64,000 nt of DNA, from contig NZ_JAUQON010000002.1 of the NCBI RefSeq assembly GCF_030580955.1, positions 434,001 to 498,000 on the forward strand, read 5' to 3'. The notes beneath the pieces were generated by a model that made no database searches, was not told the DNA's origin, and worked only from the letters and a program-made list of their open reading frames with translations. Shown piece after piece: positions 8,590 to 16,132 of this stretch (position 1 is the stretch's first letter; each line of letters opens with the position of its first letter). The stretch comes from Hymenobacter convexus (GTDB taxonomy: Bacteria > Bacteroidota > Bacteroidia > Cytophagales > Hymenobacteraceae). The position numbers and the translations under genes were made by a program.

Positions 8590-9740
8590 TTTCCGAAGCG
8601 CAGTTCCAGCTCCAGCGCGGCCAGCACGAACGCGACCGGCAGCACCGGCGCTAGAAAACGCACGTCCCAGTCATCAACGGTAAGCATGATGATGGCCGTT
8701 TGGAGCAGGAAAATAGCCGCCAGAAAGACGCGGGCCGGCCGCCAGACAGGGCCGCGCCGCCGCGCTGCCCGGGCCGCCAGCCAGTAGGCGGGCCAGAGCA
8801 CCAGCACGCCCAGCACCCGGTGCGCCAGCGAATAGTGCGGCTTGAGGTAGCTGACGAAAACAAACAGCTTGCCCAGCATCAGTCGGCTTAGGTACAGCGG
8901 GTTGTGCACGGCGAAGTAGAGCACCCGCATAGCGGGGCCAGTGCCGGGCGGGGGCATAATGAGCGGCGCGGCCTGGTGCACGGCCCAAAGCTGGGAGCGG
9001 AAAATGAGTTCGCCGCGCTGGTAGGTATCCATGAGATAGTAGGTGGCGAGCTGGTGGTTGAGGGCCGCCCATAGCAGCGGCGCGAGCAACACCAGGCCCA
9101 GCAGGGCCGCCCGCCACGGCCGGCGGTCGGGGGCGCGGCGCAGGGCATCGAGGCCCGCCAATGCGGCCGCCAGCGCCACCAAAAAGCCGTTGGGCCGGGC
9201 CAGGGCCGTGAGGAGCAGCAGCATGAAAAACACCAGCCAACGACGCGGCCCGCCCGCCCGCAACCGGGTAAACGCCCCGAACGACAAAGCCACCAAGCTG
9301 ATAAACAGCGACTCGGTGAGTAGAAAAACGTTGAACGGCTGGATGTCGGGCCAGGCGATGAAGAGAAACGTGGCCAGGGCTGCCGCGCCGCGCTTGCCGG
9401 CCGCTAGGCGTCGCGTGCCTTGGTACACCGCCCGCGTGGCCAGGGCCGAAACGGCCATCTGGCCCGCCACTATTCCCCACCAGCCCAGCCCCAGCCGCAG
9501 CCACAGGCTCTGGAAAAGCGGGTAGAGCACGTAGCGCAGGTTGTGGCCGGGCTCGAAGTAGAACCGCTCGGCAATGCCCGTGGCATAGGCCAGGTAGCGG
9601 CCGCTGTCGTTGGCAAAGTGCGGGCCGTGAAACTTGCGCAAATACACCAGCTGCACCAGCACCCACAGCGCCGCCAGCAGCGCCCGGTGGTGCGGCCCCA
9701 GGCGCCGGCCCAGCCAATGAAAAAACGAAAACACGCGCAT
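8574..9740 (-). CDS. Polytopic membrane protein, ArnT/GT-C-like
   Basis: A 388-residue protein with roughly ten hydrophobic helices (for example LLAALWVLVQLVYL, ALATFLFIAWPDIQPF, WLVFFMLLLLTALARPNGFL). The first extracytoplasmic loop contains GPHFANDSGRYLAYA, where Asp-Ser-Gly sits in the position of the acidic catalytic motif of GT-C mannosyl/arabinosyl transferases. I infer a lipid-linked-sugar glycosyltransferase but cannot name a substrate. The start is the ATG at 9740; a TTG three codons earlier is less likely. The last codons and the stop (CTG TCA TCC TGA) are read from the REP-like palindrome, so the C-terminal residues LSS appear to come from the repeat. Confidence 0.8.
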   Translation of the reverse strand: MRVFSFFHWLGRRLGPHHRALLAALWVLVQLVYLRKFHGPHFANDSGRYLAYATGIAERFYFEPGHNLRYVLYPLFQSLWLRLGLGWWGIVAGQMAVSALATRAVYQGTRRLAAGKRGAAALATFLFIAWPDIQPFNVFLLTESLFISLVALSFGAFTRLRAGGPRRWLVFFMLLLLTALARPNGFLVALAAALAGLDALRRAPDRRPWRAALLGLVLLAPLLWAALNHQLATYYLMDTYQRGELIFRSQLWAVHQAAPLIMPPPGTGPAMRVLYFAVHNPLYLSRLMLGKLFVFVSYLKPHYSLAHRVLGVLVLWPAYWLAARAARRRGPVWRPARVFLAAIFLLQTAIIMLTVDDWDVRFLAPVLPVAFVLAALELELRFGNRLSS

Positions 9741-9804
9741 TGCCCGCAAAGCTAGCCCGCCGCCTCGCCCAACGCGACCGTGCCAGGGCCGTACTTACCC
9801 TAAT

Positions 9805-10440
9805 ATGAATCTTATCCGACTTATTCGCCGCCTTCTGCCACTGCTGTTTTTGGTGGGGCTGGGGTGGTTTCTGTGGAAAAAAGTAGGCACTACGCTGGCC
9901 GGCCTCAACCCGCTGGCCAATGCCGAGCCGCGCATCACCGTGACGCACAACACGGTGCTCACGCAGGTGGAAGCCCTGGGCCGGCTGGAGTTGGTGCGCT
10001 ACCGCTTCAAAGACGTGGTGGAGTACCGGCGCCGCACCTACCGGTTTCTGCCCGAGTCGAAGGTGGCCCTCGTCGTGGGTGGCGAGGCTGTGGGCTGCAT
10101 CGATTTGCGCAAGCTCAAGCCCCAGGACGTGGTACTGGAAGGCGACTCCGTGGTGCGCGTGAGCCTGCCCGCGCCGGAGCTGTGTTCCTTCCAGATTAAC
10201 CACAACCAAAGCCGCGTCTTCAACACCGAAAACGGCTTTTTTAAAGATGCGGAGCTCGTTGACGAAGGCTATAAGTACGCCGAAGCCCAGGTGCGCAACG
10301 CCGCCCTGCAGTCCGGCATCCTGGCCGAAACCCAGCGCAACGCCGAGCAGATTCTCGTGCCCATGCTGCGCACCCTCACCGGTCGCCGCGTGATACTCGG
10401 CCAGCAAATGGCGCTGCCCAAGGCCGGCCCGAAGCAGTAA
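9805..10440 (+). CDS. DUF4230 domain-containing protein
   Basis: A 211-residue protein: one N-terminal membrane anchor (residues 8-25, RLLPLLFLVGLGWFLW), then a DUF4230 domain (about 45-200) beginning with THNTVLTQVEALGRLELVRY and containing GCIDLRKLKPQDVV and INHNQSRVFN. The C-terminal helix pattern (EGYKYAEAQVRNAALQSGI) is typical. The family is widespread and its function is unknown; the topology suggests a periplasmic domain tethered to the inner membrane. It converges with recX. Confidence 0.87.
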   Translation: MNLIRLIRRLLPLLFLVGLGWFLWKKVGTTLAGLNPLANAEPRITVTHNTVLTQVEALGRLELVRYRFKDVVEYRRRTYRFLPESKVALVVGGEAVGCIDLRKLKPQDVVLEGDSVVRVSLPAPELCSFQINHNQSRVFNTENGFFKDAELVDEGYKYAEAQVRNAALQSGILAETQRNAEQILVPMLRTLTGRRVILGQQMALPKAGPKQ

Positions 10441-10458
10441 TTGTTGGAAAAAAAGAAC

Positions 10459-10486
10459 GTCATGCTGAGCGCAGCCGAAGCATGAC
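10459..10486. repeat. Solo REP-like element, copy 3
   Basis: GTCATGCT (10459-10466), 12-nt core GAGCGCAGCCGA, AGCATGAC (10479-10486). This is a single-unit version of the family seen elsewhere as two inverted units. It lies between convergent genes. Confidence 0.8.
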
Positions 10487-10514
10487 CGTGCTGGTTTTCT
10501 GGTCAGCCAATAAC

Positions 10515-11021
10515 TTACTCGTCGTCCTCCGGCACCTTGCCCAGTTCGTCCAGCGCTATTTTTATCAGGTCCTGCTCGTAGCCTTTGCCGGTGAGGTACT
10601 GCGCGATTTTCATGCGGCGCACGCGCGGATTTTTCTCCTTTTCCTGCCGGTCTTTCTTCTCGGCGATGTCCACCAGGTTCTGGTAGTATTCTTCGCCGTC
10701 AATTTCCTTCATGCCGGATTTGATGCAGTACTCGCTGATGCCTTTCTGCTTGAGCTCCTGCATGATGCGGCGGCGGCCCCACTTCTTGTGGCGGTAGTGG
10801 CCGCGCACGAAGGCCTGGGCAAACCGCTCCTCGTCGAGCAGCTTTTCGCGGCTCAGGCGGATGATGATTTCGCCGGCTTCGTCCTCGTCGAGGCCGTAGG
10901 AGCGCAGCTTTTGCTCCACTTCCTTTTGGGTGCGCTCCTGGTAGGCGCAGAAGGCGGCAATTTTTTGCAGGGCCTCGCCGGGCGTGTATTGCTTGGGCGC
11001 TTTGTCGGAGCTTTTGAACAT
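10515..11021 (-). CDS. recX: Regulatory protein RecX
   Basis: A 168-residue RecX-family protein: three-helix repeats with ALQKIAAFCAYQERTQKEVEQ near 17-37, SREKLLDEERFAQAFVRGHY near 57-76, WGRRRIMQELKQKGIS near 81-96 and a third repeat RRMKIAQYLTGKGYEQDLIK. RecX binds and inhibits RecA filaments. recA is not in the window. The family is normally about 150-170 residues, so the length is ordinary. The very acidic tail (KVPEDDE) is unremarkable. Confidence 0.93.
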   Translation of the reverse strand: MFKSSDKAPKQYTPGEALQKIAAFCAYQERTQKEVEQKLRSYGLDEDEAGEIIIRLSREKLLDEERFAQAFVRGHYRHKKWGRRRIMQELKQKGISEYCIKSGMKEIDGEEYYQNLVDIAEKKDRQEKEKNPRVRRMKIAQYLTGKGYEQDLIKIALDELGKVPEDDE

Positions 11022-11190
11022 CTTTACAGCAATGGGTAGCGCGTATTAACCAATGCCCCGGCTACTTCGTTACCCTGCGGGACCGCAAATACGCCAAGCG
11101 GCGCGGAACGGCAGCGCCGGCCACAATTGTCGGGCGATATATTGGCCGCTGCCCGTCGGGCGTTGACCTTTGCCCATCCGTTCGCCTGCC

Positions 11191-11937
11191 ATGCCCTTTC
11201 CTTCGATAATGCCCGAAAACCCCGCCGAGATTCCTGCTTCCGACCAAAGCCGCCCGCTGGCCCGGCGCCGTTTTCTGCGCTATTCGGGCGCGGGCCTGGC
11301 GGCCGGCGGCCTCTGGCTGGCCGGCTGCGCCAAAGACAAGGACGAAATTACCCCCTCCAGCCGGCTCGACGTGGGCAGTGGCGACACGGGCATTCTCAAC
11401 TTTGCGTATGCCCTGGAGCAGCTCGAAGCCGCTTTTTACGCCCAGGTGGTGGCGGGGCCCTACTTTGCCGGCGCCAGCGCGGCGGAGAAGGACGTGCTGC
11501 GCGACCTGCGCGACCACGAAGCTATTCATGCTGCCTTTTTCAAAAACCTGTTGGGCAGCAATGCTATTCGGGACCTGACGCCGGACTTCAGCAACATCGA
11601 CTTTGCGCAGCGCACCACCGCCCAAAGCGCCAGCCGGCTGGGCGTGCTGAACGCCGCCCGGGCCTTTGAAGACCTGGGGGTGGCGGCCTACAACGGCGTC
11701 GGGCGCTACATCGTCCGCAACGACTACCTGCTGCTGGCCGGCAAAATCGTGTCGGTGGAGGCCCGGCACGCGGCCATCATTCGCGAGCTGATTACGGCCA
11801 ACACCTTCGTGGCCAGCGACGTGGTGGACACCACCAACAATGGCCTGGAAAAATCGAAGAGGCCGCAGGATGTGCTCACCATTGCCAATACCTTCCTGGC
11901 CGAAGGCTCCAAGCTGAGCGCCCTCAATTTCAAATAG
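11191..11937 (+). CDS. Exported ferritin-like lipoprotein (Tat-type signal)
   Basis: A 248-residue protein. ARRRFLRYSGAGLAAGGLW (about 24-42) is a twin-arginine signal, followed by the lipobox LAGC (C46), so a folded, lipidated periplasmic or surface protein is expected. The mature part is a four-helix ferritin-like domain (Ferritin_2 type) with candidate metal ligands in EQLEAAFYAQ, DHEAIHAAFF, FEDLGVAAYNG and SVEARHAAIIREL. I chose the ATG at 11191; an upstream TTG lies in GACCTTTG (11165-11172), a -7-like box. The next gene encodes a second ferritin-like protein 36 bp downstream, which implies an operon. Metal occupancy and activity are unknown. Confidence 0.86.
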   Translation: MPFPSIMPENPAEIPASDQSRPLARRRFLRYSGAGLAAGGLWLAGCAKDKDEITPSSRLDVGSGDTGILNFAYALEQLEAAFYAQVVAGPYFAGASAAEKDVLRDLRDHEAIHAAFFKNLLGSNAIRDLTPDFSNIDFAQRTTAQSASRLGVLNAARAFEDLGVAAYNGVGRYIVRNDYLLLAGKIVSVEARHAAIIRELITANTFVASDVVDTTNNGLEKSKRPQDVLTIANTFLAEGSKLSALNFK

Positions 11938-11973
11938 CGCCCGCCCGGCTGCCGCTGCCCATTTCACTGCCTC

Positions 11974-12948
11974 ATGGATTTATTTCAACTTATCGACGAC
12001 ATCGCCCAGGCCGACCCGGAGGTGTACGCCCGGTTCGACTCGCGGCGGGCCACGTTCCGGCACTTCCTGGGCTTTGGCCGGAAGTTCTCGGCCGCCGCCT
12101 TGCCGGTGGTGCTGAGCACGCTTTTCACCAAGGTCTACGGCCAGACGACGACGCTTCCCCAAGCCGTTAAAGACGTCCTCAACCTGGCTTTGCAGCTCGA
12201 ATACCTGGAATTTTACTTCTACGACACGGCCCTGAACTCGCCGGCGCTGATGCTGAGTTCGGACGAAAACAAGTCGCTCACCACCATTCGCAACGACGAA
12301 CAGCTGCACATCAATACGTTGCGCACCGCCTTGGGCACTGCCGCTTCCACGCTCACCCGAAACAATTTCGATTACACGGGCTCGCAGGGCCAGACCCGGG
12401 CGGCGCTGTTTGCCGGCCTGGGTGCGCCCACCACGGGCTTATTTACGGACAGAACGGCCTTTTTCACGGTGGCCCAGCTGCTGGAAGACACGGGCGTGCG
12501 CGCCTACAAAGGCGCCGTGCCCAGCCTGAATATCGGCACCACCCAGGACGCTGTGAAGGACCTGCTGGAGGTGGCGCTCAACATTCATTCCGTCGAAGCC
12601 CGGCACGCGGCGCGCATTCGTTCCCTCCGCCGCGGCGGCGTGCAAAGCATCACCGCGCCCAAAAGCTGGATTACGCCCGACGAAACCACCAACGCCCTGG
12701 CCCTGCCCAACAACGCCGTGCCGAACACCCCTGCTACCGTGAGCCCCTACCTGGCCGGCAGCCCCGCCGCCACTTTCCCGGCCGAAAGCAACGTGCTGCA
12801 AGGCCCCGCCGCGCGCAACGTGCAAACGCTGACCACCGGCGTATCGGGCACGGCCGGCGCCGAAGCGTTTGACGAACCCCTCGACGCGCCCACGGCGAAG
12901 GCCATTGCCAAGAATTTCGTGACCACGCCGTCGTTGTTCTTCAACTAA
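11974..12948 (+). CDS. Ferritin-like domain protein, partner of the preceding gene
   Basis: A 324-residue protein. A hydrophobic stretch preceded by arginines (SRRATFRHFLGFGRKF, then SAAALPVVLSTLF, about 23-52) looks like an atypical export or anchor signal with a long n-region. The ferritin-like domain (about 60-225) repeats the pattern of its neighbour: LQLEYLEFYFYDTA, NDEQLHINTLR, LLEDTGVRAYKG and HSVEARHAARIRSL supply candidate Glu/His ligands. A low-complexity C-terminal extension of about 100 residues (PNTPATVSPYLAG) has no assigned domain. Tandem exported ferritin-like proteins of this kind are common in Hymenobacter, but their role (oxidative-stress defence or metal storage) is inferred. 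Confidence 0.85.
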   Translation: MDLFQLIDDIAQADPEVYARFDSRRATFRHFLGFGRKFSAAALPVVLSTLFTKVYGQTTTLPQAVKDVLNLALQLEYLEFYFYDTALNSPALMLSSDENKSLTTIRNDEQLHINTLRTALGTAASTLTRNNFDYTGSQGQTRAALFAGLGAPTTGLFTDRTAFFTVAQLLEDTGVRAYKGAVPSLNIGTTQDAVKDLLEVALNIHSVEARHAARIRSLRRGGVQSITAPKSWITPDETTNALALPNNAVPNTPATVSPYLAGSPAATFPAESNVLQGPAARNVQTLTTGVSGTAGAEAFDEPLDAPTAKAIAKNFVTTPSLFFN

Positions 12949-13063
12949 GCCCGCCGCCGCGCCGATTTTATTTGGCCCTCTGGCAACCTCTGTGGCGCGG
13001 CTGGCATCAGCAGAAAGAGGGCGTAACTTGGCCTGACCTTCTTTTTCTGCTGGTTGCTGCTAT

Positions 13064-15712
13064 ATGTTTCCAAATTTTCCGCGTCTGTTTGCGTTTGTCT
13101 TCCTGCTGAGTGTGCTGCCCATCTGCGGCCGCGCCGGCGTCATCAAGGGCACGGTGAGCGGGACCGGTGGGCAGGGGCTGGCGTTTGCCAACGTGGCCGT
13201 GCGCGGCTCGGCCACCAGCACCGGCGCCAACGAGCAGGGCCAGTACCAGTTGCGCCTGCCGGCGGGCGCCTACGAGCTGGTGTTTCAGTACGTGGGCTAC
13301 CGGCCGCAGGTGCAGCCGGTGCGCGTGCCGGGCGGCGACTCGCTGCTGACCGTGAACGTGGCCCTGCAGGCCGAGGCCTACAACCTGGGCGAGGTGCTGG
13401 TGAAGTCCTCCGACCGCGACCCGGCCTACGCCATCATTCAGCAGGCGCAGCAGTGGCGGGCCTACTACCGCCGCGAGGTAGCCGCCTACCGGGCCCGCAT
13501 CTACATCAAAAGCCTGGGCCGGATTGACGATACGCCCGCCAAAATCATGGGCCTGTTCAAGCTGGGGCCGGACATTAAAAAGGGCATTTTTTACCTCTCC
13601 GAAAGCCTGTCCGACATCAGCTTCACGCAGCCCAACGTGGTGAAGGAGCGTATGATATCGAGCCGGGTGAGCGGCGACTCGCGCGGGCTGAGCTTCAACC
13701 GGGCCAGTGCGGGCCGCAACCTGGGCTTCTACGAAAACCTGATAAAGCCGGCGTTTTCGGAGCGCGGGTTTGTGTCGCCCATTGCCAGCAACGCCATGTT
13801 GTTTTACAAGTACGAACTGGTGGGCAGCACCCCGCAGGGCGGCGTGGTGGTGCACAAAATCCGGGTGATTCCGCGCCGCCGGACGGACCCGGTTTTCTCG
13901 GGCTACATCTACATCGTGGAAGGCTCGTGGCGCATTCATTCCGTCGATTTGAACCTCGACAAAGACGCGCAGATTGACTACGTCGACAACCTGAACATTG
14001 CCCAGCAGTATGCCCCCGCGCCCGGCAACCCCAACGTGTGGCTTATTCAGTCGCAGCAAGTGCGGGCCAGCTTGTCGGGGCTGGGCTTCAAAGGGTCGGG
14101 CTACATCAATGCCGTGCTTTCCAACTACGCCAGCGTGGTGCCCACCTACCCCGCGCCGCCCGAGCCCAAAGCCGCGCCGCCCGTGGTGGCCGAGGCCAAG
14201 CCCGAGGCGCCCGTGGGCCAGGAAACCGCCGCCCAAATCCGCAAGCGCAAGCCCGACCTCAGCGGCCTCAACCGGCAGGTGCGCAAGCAGGTGAAGCAGG
14301 CCCGGCGCGACTCGGTGAAGAACGACCCCTTCGCCAGCATGGGCCGCGGCGAGGTGCAGCGCATCGAGAAAGGTGCCAACGAACGGGATTCGGCCTACTG
14401 GGACGCCGTGCGCCCCGTGCCGCTCACGCTGGAGGAGAAGAAAGATTACCACGTGAAGGACAGCACGGAGGTCATCCGCAACTCGCGCCCCTACCAGGAT
14501 TCGCTCGATAAAAAGCGCAACGAGTTCGAGCCGATGGGCTTGCTGATGGGCGGCTACACCCACCAGAATACGTTCCGGAAGGAGTCGGTGCGGGTGCTGC
14601 CGGTGGCCCAGATTATCCAGTACAATACCGTGGAGGGTGTGGTGCTCAACGCGCAGGCCATTTTCCACCGGTATACCGAAGACAAGCGCTTCTTCACCAT
14701 CACGCCCACGTTGCGCTACGGCTTCAGCAGCGAGCAGCTCAATCCCAGCCTGAGCCTCAACTGGCAACTGCACCCTGTCAAGCTCAAGCAGATTGGGCTG
14801 GTGGCGGGCCGTACTATCGAAAACTTCGACAAGAACTCGCAGGTCACGCCGCTCATCAACACGGTTTACACGCTGTTCGACAACCGCAACTACGCCAAGC
14901 TCTACCGCCGCGACGGCGCCGAGTTCACCTACCTCACCGAGCCGGTGAATGGCCTTACGATGCGCGCCACCGCCGGCTACTTCGACCGCCACGAGCTCTA
15001 CAACACCACCGACCGCCTTATCCACGACGTGCCCGGCCGCGCCTTCACCTCCAACCGCCCGGTGAGCGACGAGCTGCCCGATACCGGCTTCGGCCGCAGC
15101 CGCATTCTCACGGTGGGCCTGTCGGTGGATTATCGGCCCGGCACCCGCTACATCAACCGGCCCGATGGCAAGTTCAACCTCGGCTCGAAGTGGCCTACCT
15201 TCAACGTGCAGGGCCGCCTGGCGGTGCCCGACGTGCTGGGCGCCGACGTGCGCTACCTGCTGCTGCAAGCCGGCGTGCGCGACAACTTCTCGCTGGGCCT
15301 GCTGGGCAGCAGCAGCTTCCGCGTGAATGTGGGCGGCTTCGTGGGCCGGCAGCAGGGCATGACGTTCATCGACTACCGCCACTTCTCCGGCAACCAAACC
15401 CTGCTCGCCGGCAACTTCACCAATTTCCAACTGCTCGACTACTACCGCTTCAGCACCAACAACGCCTACCTCGAAGCCCACTACGACCACCACTTCAACG
15501 GCTTCTTCCTCAACTACGTGCCCCTGCTGCGCAAGCTGAAATGGCAGGAAGTGGCCTCGCTCAACTACCTGAAAACTGCCCAGGCTGGCCACTACGTGGA
15601 GGTAGGCGTGGGCATCGAACACATTATCAAAGTGCTGCGCGTCGACTTTTACACAGCCCTGCAAAGCGGCCAAAAGCTGGGCACCGGCTTCCGGATTGGG
15701 ATGGGCTTTTAG
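13064..15712 (+). CDS. DUF5686 / carboxypeptidase-like regulatory domain outer-membrane protein
   Basis: An 882-residue protein. Residues 1-24 are a signal peptide; about 25-110 is a CarboxypepD_reg-like beta-sandwich (IKGTVSGTGGQGLAFANVAV, YELVFQYVGY); the remainder is the DUF5686 region, with a periplasmic part (DPAYAIIQQAQQWR, conserved in the family) and a predicted outer-membrane beta-barrel ending in FRIGMGF, whose terminal aromatic residue fits a BAM signal. A charged, lysine-rich insert lies near 385-435. Function is unknown; DUF5686 proteins are TonB-receptor-like in the N-terminus but lack a plug. TAACTTGG at 13024-13031 is a likely -7 box. A 16-bp-stem terminator follows. Confidence 0.88.
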   Translation: MFPNFPRLFAFVFLLSVLPICGRAGVIKGTVSGTGGQGLAFANVAVRGSATSTGANEQGQYQLRLPAGAYELVFQYVGYRPQVQPVRVPGGDSLLTVNVALQAEAYNLGEVLVKSSDRDPAYAIIQQAQQWRAYYRREVAAYRARIYIKSLGRIDDTPAKIMGLFKLGPDIKKGIFYLSESLSDISFTQPNVVKERMISSRVSGDSRGLSFNRASAGRNLGFYENLIKPAFSERGFVSPIASNAMLFYKYELVGSTPQGGVVVHKIRVIPRRRTDPVFSGYIYIVEGSWRIHSVDLNLDKDAQIDYVDNLNIAQQYAPAPGNPNVWLIQSQQVRASLSGLGFKGSGYINAVLSNYASVVPTYPAPPEPKAAPPVVAEAKPEAPVGQETAAQIRKRKPDLSGLNRQVRKQVKQARRDSVKNDPFASMGRGEVQRIEKGANERDSAYWDAVRPVPLTLEEKKDYHVKDSTEVIRNSRPYQDSLDKKRNEFEPMGLLMGGYTHQNTFRKESVRVLPVAQIIQYNTVEGVVLNAQAIFHRYTEDKRFFTITPTLRYGFSSEQLNPSLSLNWQLHPVKLKQIGLVAGRTIENFDKNSQVTPLINTVYTLFDNRNYAKLYRRDGAEFTYLTEPVNGLTMRATAGYFDRHELYNTTDRLIHDVPGRAFTSNRPVSDELPDTGFGRSRILTVGLSVDYRPGTRYINRPDGKFNLGSKWPTFNVQGRLAVPDVLGADVRYLLLQAGVRDNFSLGLLGSSSFRVNVGGFVGRQQGMTFIDYRHFSGNQTLLAGNFTNFQLLDYYRFSTNNAYLEAHYDHHFNGFFLNYVPLLRKLKWQEVASLNYLKTAQAGHYVEVGVGIEHIIKVLRVDFYTALQSGQKLGTGFRIGMGF

Positions 15713-15745
15713 TACGTAAGTGCTTCAACGAATTCTTGCAACGCA

Positions 15746-15786
15746 AAACGCCCTCCGAAACATCGTTTCGGAGGGCGTTTTTCTTT
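15746..15786 (+). terminator. Rho-independent terminator after the DUF5686 gene
   Basis: AAACGCCCTCCGAAAC (15746-15761), loop ATC, GTTTCGGAGGGCGTTT (15765-15780), then more T. A perfect 16-bp stem. It may serve both the plus-strand DUF5686 gene and the minus-strand small gene that ends at 15804. Confidence 0.93.
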
Positions 15787-15803
15787 TAGTTCACCAACTG
15801 CTG

Positions 15804-16043
15804 CTAGCGGCTCACGGCAACTGGCTTGTTTTTGCGCAGGCGCTTCAGGGCGTAGGCCGCACCAGCGGCCAGCAGCAGCGACGCGCCGCCATCGACGGGC
15901 ACATCGGTGGTAGCGGCGGGCGTGCCGGGGGCGGGGCCGCCGGTGCTAGGGCCCTGGGCCAGCACCGGGGTCAGGCTACCCGCCAGCAGGCATACGCCGG
16001 CCGCGGCAACAAAAAGGCGAAAAGTTGGAACAATGATTTTCAT
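15804..16043 (-). CDS. Small PID-CTERM-like protein
   Basis: A 79-residue protein with three parts: a signal peptide (MKIIVPTFRLFVAAAGVCLL, cleavage after VLAQ), a short Pro/Gly/Thr-rich spacer (GPSTGGPAPGTPAATTD) and a C-terminal tripartite sequence VPVDGGASLLLAAGAAYAL followed by KRLRKN. This matches the pattern of PID-CTERM sorting signals as I know them: a P-(I/V)-D-G-G motif, a hydrophobic helix and a basic end. Almost nothing remains between the two sorting signals, so the mature protein would be tiny. The ATG at 16043 begins the signal peptide. It lies just downstream of the large DUF4394 gene on the same strand. Confidence 0.72.
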   Translation of the reverse strand: MKIIVPTFRLFVAAAGVCLLAGSLTPVLAQGPSTGGPAPGTPAATTDVPVDGGASLLLAAGAAYALKRLRKNKPVAVSR

Positions 16044-16091
16044 AACGAGGAAAGAAAATTCGTTGGAAATGAGAAGTGGCACCGGTTAAAC

Positions 16092-16115
16092 CCCGGCGGC
16101 CCAATGGCCGCCGGG
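16092..16115 (-). terminator. Hairpin after the DUF4394 gene, probable terminator
   Basis: CCCGGCGGCC (16092-16101), CAAT, GGCCGCCGGG (16106-16115): a perfect 10-bp GC stem, 18 nt past the stop codon on the minus strand, with only a short T tract (GGTTTAA) after it. It could be an attenuating or partial terminator before the PID-CTERM-like gene. Confidence 0.55.
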
Positions 16116-16132
16116 ATTGGCCGTTGAACCAG

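Noticed and set aside
8674-10407. 577-codon minus-strand frame spanning three genes
   Set aside because: It crosses real genes on both strands in a shadow frame and has arginine/proline-rich, domain-free composition.
13007-15673. Long minus-strand open frame opposite the DUF5686 gene
   Set aside because: It mirrors a well-supported gene, is His/Val/Ala-rich without domains and is caused by high GC at third positions.
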